Origin: Haemonchus contortus
Lineage: Eukaryota > Nematoda > Chromadorea > Rhabditida > Trichostrongylidae
Assembly: GCA_000469685.2 (NCBI GenBank)
Contig: LS997564.1
Location: 24,238,459 to 24,302,458 of the forward strand
Direction: 5' to 3'
Length of the DNA stretch: 64,000 bases
Below, in pieces: positions 21,390 through 32,664 of the stretch. Position numbers and translations under genes: made by a program. Numbering within the stretch: position 1 is the first letter of the stretch; every line of letters starts with the position of its first letter. A model generated the notes under the pieces. The model saw nothing but the letters and a program-made list of their open reading frames with translations, was not told where the DNA came from and did no database searches.

Positions 21390-22565
21390 TCATGAAATAT
21401 TCCTTCCTCAAAATTTTCAAATTGTGGGAAACGTTGAGGAGCTTCGGGTGAGAATATCCTGTGGGTATTGTATGGTACTAGTCATGCCGCCCGGCTAACG
21501 CCGGGCTCCCCTACTTCTTATGGTGTCGCCGGCTTCACCGGTCGCCCCTCCTTCCTGTAAGAAATTTGCTATGCGTAAATAAAACTTCGGATTCTCCTTT
21601 TTCTTTGAAAGCTCTACGCCCTCAGTGATAGCTCCGAATTGGGACCGTTTTTTTCTGTAAGCCATCTTCACTGTGTCCGGTAAGAACATCGTATAATATT
21701 GCAAAGGCGATTATTCAGAGAAAAAAGATAGATGGGCCTAGGAAGCGTACCTCCGTGAAATTTCCGTGCATTTGGAATACTTTGAACGCCCTAGGGCCAA
21801 ATCGTGATTTTCCGCCCAAACACCGCCCCCTGTGGGCGGGTCCCTCTCCTTCCACCAATAGTAAGTGTTCCAATCCTGTCGCCTGTACTCCTACCAAGTT
21901 TGAACGTTCTAGGTCCACGGGGACAGGAGTTATGAATTTCCCTCGAACACTTATTTCGCACAAACCCCTCCCCTTGTGGGCGGAGCCCGGTCCTGTCATC
22001 CTCCATAAATGTTCCCATCATGTTTCCAGTAATCCTACTAAGTTTGAACGTTCTAGGACCAAATTGGCAATCTTCGCGACTCCCCCCCCCCTGTGGGTGG
22101 AGTCGGTCCTGCTACCCGCTATAACTGTTCACATCCCACATCCATGTTCTCCTTTAACATTTGAACTTTCTAGGCCCACGGGGACAGGAGTTATTAATTT
22201 CTGTTCAAACCCCGCCCCGCCCATTATGGACGGAGTCTAGTTTTGCTACCCTTCATGAGTGTTTTAATCCCACCGCCGGCACTCCTTCCAACTTTGAACT
22301 TGTGGGTCCATGGAGACAGGAGTTATGATTTTCCGCTCAAACATTTTTTCGCACAAACCCCGCCCCCTAAGGGCGGAGTCCGGTCCTGCCACACACCTAA
22401 GTCATGGAGTATTCCTTCCTCAAAATTTTCAAAGTGTGGGAAACGTTGAGGAGCTTCGGGTGAGAATATCCTCTGGGTATTGTATGGTTCCAGTCGGGCC
22501 GCTCCGTCCTGCCCTCAGTACTCCTACCAAATTTGAAATTTCTAGATCCACGGGGACAGGAGTTA
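21390..22565 (+). repeat. Degenerate tandem GC-box repeat block
   Basis: Roughly 140-150-base units recur from about 21750 to 22565. Each carries AAGTTTGAACGTTCTAGG, CCACGGGGACAGGAGTTATG, and a GC box like CCGCCCCCTGTGGGCGG, ending GTCCGGTCCTG. A longer segment (ATTCCTTCCTCAAAATTTTC through GAATATCCT) occurs at about 21393-21480 and again at 22412-22500. A single diverged unit lies near 1150-1450. It is a minisatellite-like or dispersed non-coding repeat; the open frames within it are artefacts of its periodicity. Confidence 0.65.
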
Positions 22566-22574
22566 TGAATTTCC

Positions 22575-22630
22575 GGTCAGACACACACACATACGCACAC
22601 ACACAAACACACCAACAGGCACACTTAGCC
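22575..22630. repeat. CA-rich microsatellite
   Basis: An imperfect (CA)n run (ACACACACACATACGCACAC and onward) directly follows the GC-box repeat block. Confidence 0.7.
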
Positions 22631-22639
22631 GATCATATA

Positions 22640-24470
22640 AGTAGGACTGTATGCAGGTCATAGTCCTGGCCGCTCGAAACTTCCTCAGCCCAGCCTGATA
22701 ACCAAAACGAGTTGCGTTATGAAATTTTATCTCGCTTTTAACATCCAATATGACTAGAGCCGGAAAAGTCGTTATGTGGTTGGGACAGCAAAAAAACGCG
22801 CATTGTTTTTGCACCAACCTGATAGCTGTTTACATAAATTTATTTATTTCATACATTGTATTCTGCCTTGTGAAAAATGTGCAAGAGTTATGAAGACATA
22901 CCTGGAATCCCCCCGTAATACAGATTCTCCTTGCGAAATGGCACTAAACTGTAGAACAAGTTGCAATTATTAATTGAATGTATCCATTTTGGTAACTGTA
23001 ACAGCAAAGCAGAATGTATAGCAGGAAACCGCTAATGCGGGCATAGATCAGGTTCATTCAGCCATGCTCTGTTTTCTCCGGGGTTGGCTAATTGGTATTA
23101 TATTAGCTGGTCAGATAAATAATTGATTCGATTAAGTTATCACATAATTGAAGTGTGCGTCTGAGAATTTAAAATGGAAATCAAACTCACAATTGTTTTG
23201 TCGCTACCGAAATAATCAAGACGAATCATGGCGTTTTTCACTTAATTTGAAATGATAGTTGCAATAAATATTTTACTTCCGTTCGATCCTTTGAAACCTA
23301 GCGAAAATCCACTCTGGAATGTATGGTTCCGGAAACATTGGGACATTCTCTTCCGAAAATTTTTCAGTGTACATTTTTTATTATCTTAGTTTTGTTGTCG
23401 AGATTGTCATTTCTGTATTGTAGTTGTTTATCTTATTGGTAATGTCAGACGACTGCGAAATTCACCCGTTGGTGCTGAACGTGCACGTGTATGCCACTAG
23501 CACATCTTTCTCTTGCCGTTGAGTCCTTTTTAATGGTCTGATAATGTTCCTGATCGTCCGACGTCATAGTAGAAAAAGTTTCAAGTACTCCGCACTGTTT
23601 CAGGTAGTGTTTTTTGATTGCTCTATTGAAGTCCGTCTCTGGCTCCTGAATAGCAATTAAATACAAACTGAAGTCAGCTTCAAAAGCCGCTAGATCCTGC
23701 TTTGATCTCAACTGATTTGATTAGGCTTGAATGAGATTTGCGATTTATCTATAAAGCGAGGAGGTGAGGTCGTAGAAACCATGAGAAGAAACATCTCTCT
23801 CTGGGATCAACTGCTCTTTACTATCTATACCCTTAACGCTTTGGGAAACTTTCTACTAATTGCTGGCCAAAAAAAGTAGAAATTGTTTCGTGATCGTTTC
23901 TATGCTTTCAGACTGGTAAATTTGTTTAGCAGGTAATTGATAAGAAGATATTCGCAGAGATGGAAGGTTTGGCAGCCTTTGATATGCACCGCGGATATTG
24001 CCGGGTTGCCGTAGATCTTGTCTCTTTAGTTGTTCAAGTTTTTTTCTCTTCTTTAAAGGCGAGGATTTCGGCCTAGCAAGTGAAGGAGACTGTATGAATC
24101 AAAGAGAAAATGGGGTGTTTCCTGTTTCCAAAGACGTGTGAAGTGGTTACAGAGGTCCTTCATATGCAACTACAGCCACTGAGTAAAATGAAAACCAACC
24201 GAAAGGAATTCAGCAAGAGAACGAAAGGTATCAAGCGCCTAAGATTCACATAAAATTATACTCGAACCGTTCCTGAAGAGTTATATTTTGAGAATAGCCT
24301 AAATATTTGCTATAGCATATTACCTGTTCCAAGGGTATTTTCTTGTGAGATATCAACCCTTTGGGACCTTTCTGAATTGTCTTTTCAGAAATTTTTTTCC
24401 TTTTGTACAATTGTTGGTATAGCAATTCTGATGTCCCTATTCGATATGTTGTTCACTTACTTTATTGTTG
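22640..24470. other. Gene-free intergenic stretch
   Basis: AT-rich DNA after the tandem repeats. I see no conserved exon, RNA gene or intact element. Short open frames are consistent with chance. Confidence 0.4.
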
Positions 24471-24474
24471 TAAC

Positions 24475-24843
24475 TTACTTATTCCAGTCCTGTTTTGTTG
24501 TTATCGTAATGGCTGTTGGTTCTTTGATGTTACGGTGAATCATTATTAGCCCAGGTTCGGGAAAAGGGGTGATTCCCAATCGTACCACAAAGCGATAGAT
24601 CACGTGAATATCGCGCCGTTTGAAGCTGATAGGTGGCTTCTCAAGAACATAGACCAATCTCTTGGGTCTTATCTTCATTGCAATATATCGCTCATTCGGA
24701 GAGAGATTGGGTGTTCTCTGATTCACACCATAAACATCGTTGAATGGGTCGCACCCACTGCAAAACAAATAATATCTTGATTCTGCAGTAATGACTATTG
24801 GACCAGAAGTGGCTCCTAAAATGTTATTGAACCTTTGAATCAA
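24475..24843 (-). CDS. Unrecognised open frame or exon, 122 codons
   Basis: A minus-strand frame with protein-like composition, containing YYLFCSGCDPFNDVYGVNQR and LVYVLEKPPISFKRRDIHVI. A splice-acceptor-like AACATTTTAG lies just inside its 5' end, so it may be a terminal exon (ATG not required) ending in KQDWNK and a stop. I do not recognise the family. No matching upstream exon was identified on the minus strand. It could also be a fragment of an unknown mobile element or chance. Confidence 0.25.
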   Translation of the reverse strand: MIQRFNNILGATSGPIVITAESRYYLFCSGCDPFNDVYGVNQRTPNLSPNERYIAMKIRPKRLVYVLEKPPISFKRRDIHVIYRFVVRLGITPFPEPGLIMIHRNIKEPTAITITTKQDWNK

Positions 24844-24961
24844 AAGTCGAGAAGTAACACTCCATGAATTCGATAGCCCTGGTTGCAGTATCCCTCATGC
24901 ACATGTCGAAAAGGAAAAGCTCAGCTGTTCCTGTAGGGAGCAGCATTTAGCCCTATTAAAA

Positions 24962-25260
24962 GGGATAATCCCTCGAGGCGTTGGTCAATCCCGTGAAGGG
25001 ATGCGCCCTACATTTGACTTTTACTCCGAATCGTACTGGCGTGTCGAATGCATACATATTTGGCCTATACGATGACTTCCGATGGCCAGCAGATGTACAA
25101 GTCACTACTTTTATCCTCCCAATCGAATCTAGTACCAACTGGCCGACCCTAGAGAGATCGAAGGCTTCGTTGGCCTAGACGAATATTGATCAGGGATTCG
25201 AAACAGTGACCATGCGTGTGTGAAGTGCGCCACTTGCCACCTCCATCCTTCAACCCTATT
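24962..25260 (-). mobile_element. tRNA-derived SINE copy 4
   Basis: Minus-strand copy. Its B-box-like element is the complement of GGGATTCGAAACAG near 25192-25205, and the head complement CGCCACTTGCCACC lies just above. Body CGATGGCCAGCAGATGTACA. It stands head to head with copy 5. Confidence 0.75.
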
Positions 25261-25284
25261 ACAATATGAATAAATGATTAATGA

Positions 25285-25490
25285 AGTCTCAGTGGTATTG
25301 TGGTAAGTGGCCCACTATCACATGCGCATAGTCAGGGGATCGAACCCACCACGAACACTTTTCCGGGTCAACGAAGCCTTCCATACCTCCGGGTCGGTAG
25401 CCCTCTATTCTTCCGGAGCCGATCAATTGGTTCCACACTCACCTGGGAGGATGAAAGCATAGTCAGTGCTATTTAGATCCTATGAGAGTG
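25285..25490 (+). mobile_element. tRNA-derived SINE copy 5
   Basis: Plus-strand copy beginning TCAGTGGTATTGTGGTAAGT (A-box-like region), with a B-box-like GGGGATCGAACCC at about 25335-25347 and a body ending near GGATGAAAGCATAGTCAGTG. It appears truncated at the 3' side compared with copy 3. Confidence 0.7.
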
Positions 25491-25499
25491 GGCTGTAGA

Positions 25500-28400
25500 A
25501 TGGGCAATTGTGTGGCGAAAACGGAAGGGTTGGAAATTGCTGCGTTAAGTTGATTCCTCCGTAGCGATGTACAGTGCCATACGTCTGAAGGTAATCCTGC
25601 ATGTTTTTTTGTGAGAAATGGCTCTCTACCTTGAACTCTGGAAGCTCCGGAAACGTCGATATCAACATCCGGGGTATACTTCATTTGGAACTCGCAGGCG
25701 TCTAGTCTCGTATCACATCTTATGAATGAGCAAACAATATATGCGGCGATAAGGGCGACGCTGCAACCACCTCCACAATCCATGAATCAGTTTTTCCTGT
25801 GAAATCTGAGCTGCCACCATTCCGGTGCTGAGCGGATTCGTGGTGATGGATTCATTTAGGAAGGAGAGACATTCAACTTAAATCCTGGGGTCTCATCTAC
25901 TAGCCATCGTGTCAAGAAAGAGTGGTATGAATGAATTCGAGAATCTGGGTGAAAGCAGAAAGCGCGAGATTCATTCGAAAGAATCAACTGGCACATAACT
26001 TCCCTTCCACGGCTGAATTATGACATCAGTAAAATTCTCAAAGAAAAACAAAGCCTGCAAAGCTTTAGGCCAAGCACATCAATTATTCCCCTGGCAACGA
26101 CACCGAAAAAGATATATGTACGTCATCAGGTAATGCTGCGAATGGTCGAGGCTTGTCGAGCAGTAGAACGAGTTTCAGCTGATCGAGGATGACATTTGCA
26201 GTTCATTTTTGTTGATCGTCATCTGCGGAAAGTAATGTTCCTATTCCCACCGTATGGGACCGAATGTACACTGTCATAGCACATCCACAAACTTCTTTCT
26301 TGGTCGAGGACATGGTATAGCGTGAACGACGAAAAAGGGTAGAGACCATCAACATGGGTTCCGACCCCACGATCGAAGGCAACCGAATTTCCATTCATGT
26401 GGATGGAAGTTAGACAATAGCGAGGTTCGACAGTTTTCGGTATGCTAGGCGCATATCATTGATTTGAAAAGGATAGTGGTTGTTTTTATTGGCGCGTAAG
26501 GTCTGTCTGTAATGGTAAACGTCGGCTTTTTCACTCCATCCGAAAGCTCCATCCGAAAGGAGTGGATGGCCATCAAATGGCTTGGTCGTTTCGTGTGCTT
26601 CTTCTTTGATGTGGCTCACAGCATGTCGTTGATGGTTCTTTTGCCGATACCCTAATGCGAGTCTTTCTTGTGACAAGTACATTCCTTGAGACGAGCGGTG
26701 ATGAAGAGACCTTAATCCACAGCTTTTCAACAGGCCCTTGAATGTTGTCAGAGGACTATTCAGCATCTTGTTCCAAGTTTTGAGCCGTTCTTTCTGCACT
26801 CTTCTATTCTATGAGAAGAGGGGAAGGATCTGTTTTGATTCCAAAAATTAATGCCCATCTTGAAAACGTTGAGGCGAGGAATATTCATTCTTTGATTCAG
26901 TTCAATGATCTTCCATAAAAGATGCAAGTCAGTGTAAACTACGACAAATTGCCCAAAAAACCACAACCATGAATGAGACCACTGCGAAGACAGTTCACTG
27001 ATCAGGTTTTCTCCTTCACAGTATCCCCACAATACCGTAAAACTGAAAAAAAAAGCCCGAAAGATCTTTCGAGAGATACGGGACAGTAGAATTTGTCTAC
27101 AGGCTATTAGATATATTTGGCTGCTGGCTTCCAAATCAGATTTAGATGGAAGGATGAAACCAAAACAACTGCGAAAACATAGCCTTCCTTGTGTTCTATC
27201 CGAGAAAGCAGCCTACCAGTTCAGCTCTTCGCTGACTCTACAGTATGCAGCATCGCATACTGCAAGTCTACTACATAGATGATACTACTAGAAGTGATAG
27301 ACTTCTTCCAAAAGCAAATTGTCTCGGAAGCCGTTCAGAGGATAAGCAGATGCCCGTCTGAGTAGGAGCTCTCGAAAAACTTTAAGTAGGACATGAGTAC
27401 AGGCGGTGCTTCCCGAACGAAGTTACAAACGATTTCAATGTAGTCGGACTTTCCTCTACACTAAAAGCAGATATCGACGTCATGAATAGGTTCAACAAAT
27501 AGAAAAGTAGGTAGAGGGATGTCACCTTTCGGCAGCACTCTCCCTCATTCACTGTTCAAGATTCCTACTCTTTTAGTCAAAATCCAGCCGGCCACGCAAG
27601 CCTACAAATGCTACAAATCAACACTTCACTTTTATCAGTTTCATATTGAAATCTTTAGGGAGACCCTACTTTTATAAGCTCTCTTAATGATATCTTCAGA
27701 AATCTTAACTGTAATAGATCAGGCAGCGAATGTTGAAGTAGTTGAAAGAGTAGGAATAAAAGGAGTAAAGACTGTTTTAGTGGAACTAAAAAACGGCCCC
27801 AATATTACTTGTATTACTACTTGTGTTGTAGTACTAAATGTAAGATGATTCGACCAGTGGGTAGGACATGGTTCTTGGTCAGAAAACTTCTTAGAGACAG
27901 ATCTCTACTGGACGGCGTGAATAGATTAGAAACTATGCTGGCTCGAAGACTTCATTCAGTTGCGGTAGGTGGTCTATTTGTTGGATACGTGCCCTCCTAC
28001 GTGGTCCGAACTCCAGTAGTAAAGTATCACGGAGATCTTGTATCTATTGGATTAGCAGGGTTCTGATCCTTTTAACCTAAGAACAGGACACCGAAACGCT
28101 AGCCATTTATCGGCAATTTGAAGAAAAATCTTTCATGTTAGTGTGGCGTGCTAGCCCTTTGGGCTACTTCGGGGTTAGATGCTCAGCAACGGCCTTTGTA
28201 GTTTGTTCTATGAATCCAATAGTTTTTCATTTATTGAAAGCACCACGACATATCATGCAAGTGCCCATCATCGCGTTGGCGCTGCCCCATTACTCCCCCT
28301 ACCCCTCGCTCAGAATTTGAGACAATCTTTGGAACTTGTGCAACTTGCTATGCCAGCGTTTGTTTCCATGCCTGCAGATTCATTGCCATCTGGGTTATTT

Positions 28401-29390
28401 ATGATTGCCCGCTCCAACTAGTAATAAAGTCGGTGTCTCAAATCAATTTCTGGAACGACTTCTCTTGCCATGTTCTAGAAATTATCCGAGCTTGACGGAG
28501 CGAGTACAATCTGCCATTTCTTTTAGCTATAAAATAATTTGTGGTGTGTACTTTCCAACATAACTAGACTTTCAGCTCTATTCTTGGTAAGCCACTCTCT
28601 TTCCACCTACTACTGATAAAGGAAGATAGAGGGAGAGGGAGAGGAGAGGAAAGATCCGTTCCGATCTGCAGATCAAGACCTTTTTGTGTGCTTTCAGTAG
28701 TTCTCTTCCTGGAAGTGCAACTCTTTTGAATTCAGGCTCCACCCTCATTTTGCACTGCCGTTTTGATACTCCGAGACATTTGTGAAGCAAGGACCTGAAT
28801 AGCCAGCTTAGTTCTGTGCAGGGAATGGGCACAAGCACTTACCCCATGTGGGCATCCATCCTGCAAACTGAAATCACATAACAACAAATCCAGAGAACGT
28901 GTTTTCAAATTCTTTAAGATTTGAGGTGTTCTTTCCACACGCGACGGTTGCTATGCCTCCCAAACAATGAATAACGCCTGAGAAAGGGAAAAAGGCTCCG
29001 TGGAGACAATTTCAATCTTTCCCAAAAGATTAATCGTGACAAGGAAAATGGGAGCCGAGAAATGATTTATCGCTGCATGGACTTTTCATGTTTCTTTTGG
29101 TTGGCGTCGGCTTTCAGATGATAGATCCTCCTAAGTTTCAAAGATTCTTGGCCAAAAGCACCCTGAGGATAAGAAAACGACCGCGATGGTACTGATCAAT
29201 GAGCAAAAAGGGAGTTGCAATTTCTGATTCGATTCGTTCCCCGAAACAACGGAGTTTGGCTCCACATGGTTATCAGCTGATAACGCTGCACACTCTCCGG
29301 TCTTTCCAAGCAAAACCCGATCATTCTATCCCATTACTGCTAAGAACGAGCGGAAATTATGAGGTCATTTAATGAGCCCCTGGCCGCGAC
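25500..29390. other. Intergenic stretch without identified genes
   Basis: No exon with family resemblance was found on either strand. Open frames such as the minus-strand ones near 25469-25783, 26410-26799 and 26760-27134 and the plus-strand one at 27809-28066 show no motif I can name. A purine-rich run (GGAAGATAGAGGGAGAGG) lies near 28620. Decayed transposon sequence is likely but not demonstrated. Confidence 0.4.
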
Positions 29391-29394
29391 CTAT

Positions 29395-30360
29395 TTTTTA
29401 TAAATATTCCCAATAGGAACCGATATGTAGACTAGAAGTATACTCCATTACCATCCACTGCTGGACGTCAACGCTCAAGCAGCTTATCGATTCCCTTCTC
29501 CAAGAAGGACGAGGGCTGGGACTCGAAGAAGTCGTTAACTTCATCCTCTGTTTCAAACTTTTTTCTGTCCAGAGAACGCTGCAGATGGCTGAACAGCCAA
29601 TAGTCGAAAGTAGAGACGTTAAAGCTGTAGGGGGCATTGGGCACCAGTCAGTCGTACATCTTCAGCAGGCCTGGGCAGCCTTTGCAGTGTGAGGTGCGGG
29701 ATTGTCAAGGTGAAAGTAGATTCCCGCATTTCGTTCACGTGAACTTTCAGTTTATGCATCTGCGCAAAATGCATGTGACGGCTTTACCTACCTGACACTT
29801 TTTCATCAGTTCCAAGTGATCCATGCCTCCTCTAGACCGCCTGCAGGACAGGGAACCTTCTTAGAGTGATGGTCGACCTTGAGGACGGGATTCGGCCTTC
29901 CCCTTCATCAACCAACTATCGCTTCCTCGCACAGTTATTGTAGAAGAACTACTTTTTATCATAAGTGATCACTGAATTCAGAAAGTAGTGCTTCTTTTGC
30001 CTCTAAAGAGTGCTCCCGGAGAGTAAAGAGAAACGTACAGGTGGTCACCCTCCTCGAGAGGCCGTGAACGTGCAATTCATGTGGGATTCATCGACCAAGC
30101 TTTGCTGCCTTGCCGACTTCTTCAGGCTACATAGAATAGTCGATTGACCGAAGCTGAGCATGGCCGCCATTACCCTGGTGGCAAAATACGAGCCCCTCCT
30201 TCACGGTGGAACGCAGCATTTCCAGATCCAACTCCATCGGCAGAGCATACCTCGAATTTCTTTGGGAGAAAACTCTTTCTTCTTATATTTGGCAAAGCAA
30301 ATTTTCTCTCATGTGCCGTAGGCTAGGTGAGCACGACGTACACCCGTTAGCCTGGTATCG
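29395..30360 (-). pseudogene. Second, heavily decayed mariner transposase
   Basis: Minus-strand translation across several frames gives mariner landmarks: VITYDKK followed by FFYNNCARKR and LVDEGE (the catalytic D and WYDE...ARK region), then near the end FDYWLFSHLQRSL, KFETEDEVNDFFES and FLEKGIDKLLER, the usual C-terminal block. Many stops and frameshifts interrupt it. The lineage differs from the mariner at 12.4 kb, since its C-terminal pattern follows the DYxLFxxL...KKF type. Terminal repeats were not located. Confidence 0.7.
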
Positions 30361-30469
30361 GCCTCCTCTGCAGTGAAAACCAAGTCTTGATAGAATAGTA
30401 GGCTGTGACGGTGACGCAGGTTCATCCTGTCATAGTGTGGTCGTGCTGCATTGGGGCGTGCGAATGCAG

Positions 30470-32655
30470 CGTGGGGAAGCTCTAGCTAGCTAGCGAGATG
30501 CAAAGTCAGTCCCTAACGAACTCTTTCAAGTTAGCGAAGCGAAATTCCCAACGGCTTCAATGAAGGGTGGGCTTTTGCCATCTTTTTCATGAATGGAGAA
30601 TGAGCAAATATGGGGGTTTCACTGTTCAGAACAGTTACGGGGATCTTGTGCCAAGTTACTAACCAGGCTAAATTTTACTGTTCAATCATAGAATGAAAGT
30701 AATTCTGAATAGTTACAACAGGTTGAAGAGCTTTTATTTGGGAAAATTTGTCTCGGGGGCTTCTTCTTGCACAAGAAGTGCCCCCGTTCACAAAAGTATG
30801 TCAGTATCTTCATTCAACATTGGAGCATCCATGACAATTTCCTCGAAAGCAGGTGCCAAGATGACGTCGGTAAAAATGAAGTTGGAAGTGGCGACCTATT
30901 TCCGCTTCCTTGCCTGTGTACCTTTAGTAACACAGTATCCCACTGACCAATTGGTTTTCCAAACCTACTTTACCTTTTCGAATAAGGCAGGTTTCCCTCT
31001 CACCCAGCTGCTAGTCCGGCTTAGGCTCAGGCTGAAAACACCATTCCTTGGCTCAGAATCGTTCCTGAGTACCATTACAGGCTCACAATGTCGACGTACC
31101 ATATCAACCGACACTTAAACCATTAGCTCAGAGACACAGAGCATACTGAAGTGGCCTCCTCCCAGTAAAATTCCACCATACGTCTCTTAAATTATTGCTT
31201 ACATCAACTCCAGACCGTTTCTGAGAGATGTTGGTCAGGTCAAGAAAAGCGAAACTTCGTCATATCAAGAAGGAAATGCAAAAAAAGAAGAAAAAAGAAA
31301 GCAGTGGAAATTCTTTGATATTCGGTATTAACGATGGATTTGGATCATTGCTGGATACTAGCCCAATTGACTCGATTGCTATACTGTCAGTTTTTCAGAT
31401 TAGAAACCAGTGGTTCATTCCCATATTGATAAGATGTTCGATAAAGAGGTGAACTTAGTCGACCCACAAAAGGGTGCACGTAGAAACGTCCAGAGGTTGC
31501 GAAATGAGATGGATAAAAACGACGCGAAAATTAAACCGACATACTTTCTTTGGTGGGCAGGGCAAGTGTTTTCAAACTGCCCAGTCCTGCATGGGAACCC
31601 GTAGAAATGATGTTTGCATGATCGCTCTGGCAAACCGTCCCCTTTAACATCGTAATTGAAAGTCTCGCAGTGAAGGTTACGGCATCTCATGTAACCATGA
31701 CCCTGAGTGTTCAACCCCACCTAATAACATGACAATTTGCATATTTAAACCGTTTTTATGAATAAAGGTCTCAGATAGGAATAGGAGGAAAGATGCTGCT
31801 GCCTGAAGGTCATCACACCACTAAATTGCTGTTGAGTTACCGCACTTCCGTGGACATTTTGGGATGAGATTATAGACAATGAGGGTTCCCCGCTTTCGAG
31901 ACACGACGCCTTCACCGGGAGTTTTTCGATGAGCGGCAAACCCATCATCGATGGGTTGCCTTCGACTTTCCACCGACTTGTATTCGGGGTTTCAGGTCCC
32001 TCCCGTTTCCCGAGTGAAGTGCAGGTTTTGCTTCAGGTAAATGGGTTTCCACGACCGTGCACGAAACAAGCAAACCGATTATCCACCAACTGACGATGCA
32101 AACCTCCAATCCGTGGAATAGGGGAAACCCTCGGACCACTACTGTATAACACTTACTGAGTTACGAGTGGAACTATTCCTGAATCACATCAAAGCCAGGA
32201 AGCGTCTTGGAGCCATAGAGGTTACTGCTTTGGTGGAGGGAATGCCGAATACTCGGAAATGGCCTTTCAGGTATGAAAGGACTCCAAACGGCTAGCGTTT
32301 TGTATTCCAAACCCATTATAGTCATGTTTTATTCACGACAAATTCTTGATTTGAATCAATATCTAATGCACATGAATGACCTAACATGGATTTCCACCAA
32401 TAACAATAAAACATTTCACAGAAAGAGTGACCATCGGATCTCTATGCAGCTAATAGCTATTCCTTAAATAAATTATATTTACAAAAAAGAAGATCATAAG
32501 TGTTACAACTGTAATGGGATTCATGCAGTTTCTGTTAAACGCAGGAGGCTAGTTCAAATTAAAGTGGAATTAGTATTGTTAAAGATCAAAGTGTAAACTC
32601 ATAGTCAGTAGGGAGACAAAATGACAAGACTACAGCCTACTGAAAAGCTAAGCAA
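30470..32655. other. Intergenic stretch downstream of acetyl-CoA synthetase
   Basis: I see nothing that can be supported as a gene. A 141-codon plus-strand frame at 30693-31118 has no recognisable motif. The 3' UTR of the minus-strand acetyl-CoA synthetase must lie within the upper part; a TTTATT (AATAAA on the minus strand) near 32326 is one possible poly(A) signal. Confidence 0.35.
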
Positions 32656-32664
32656 CCTTCGCAT

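Noticed and set aside
21755..22240. 161-codon plus-strand open frame
   Set aside because: It runs across the tandem GC-box repeat and its sequence is periodic (KFERSR...GTGVMNF); a repeat artefact.
25469..25783. Minus-strand open frame considered as a secreted or flavin-dependent enzyme exon
   Set aside because: No dinucleotide-binding motif or conserved signature could be found in either overlapping frame.
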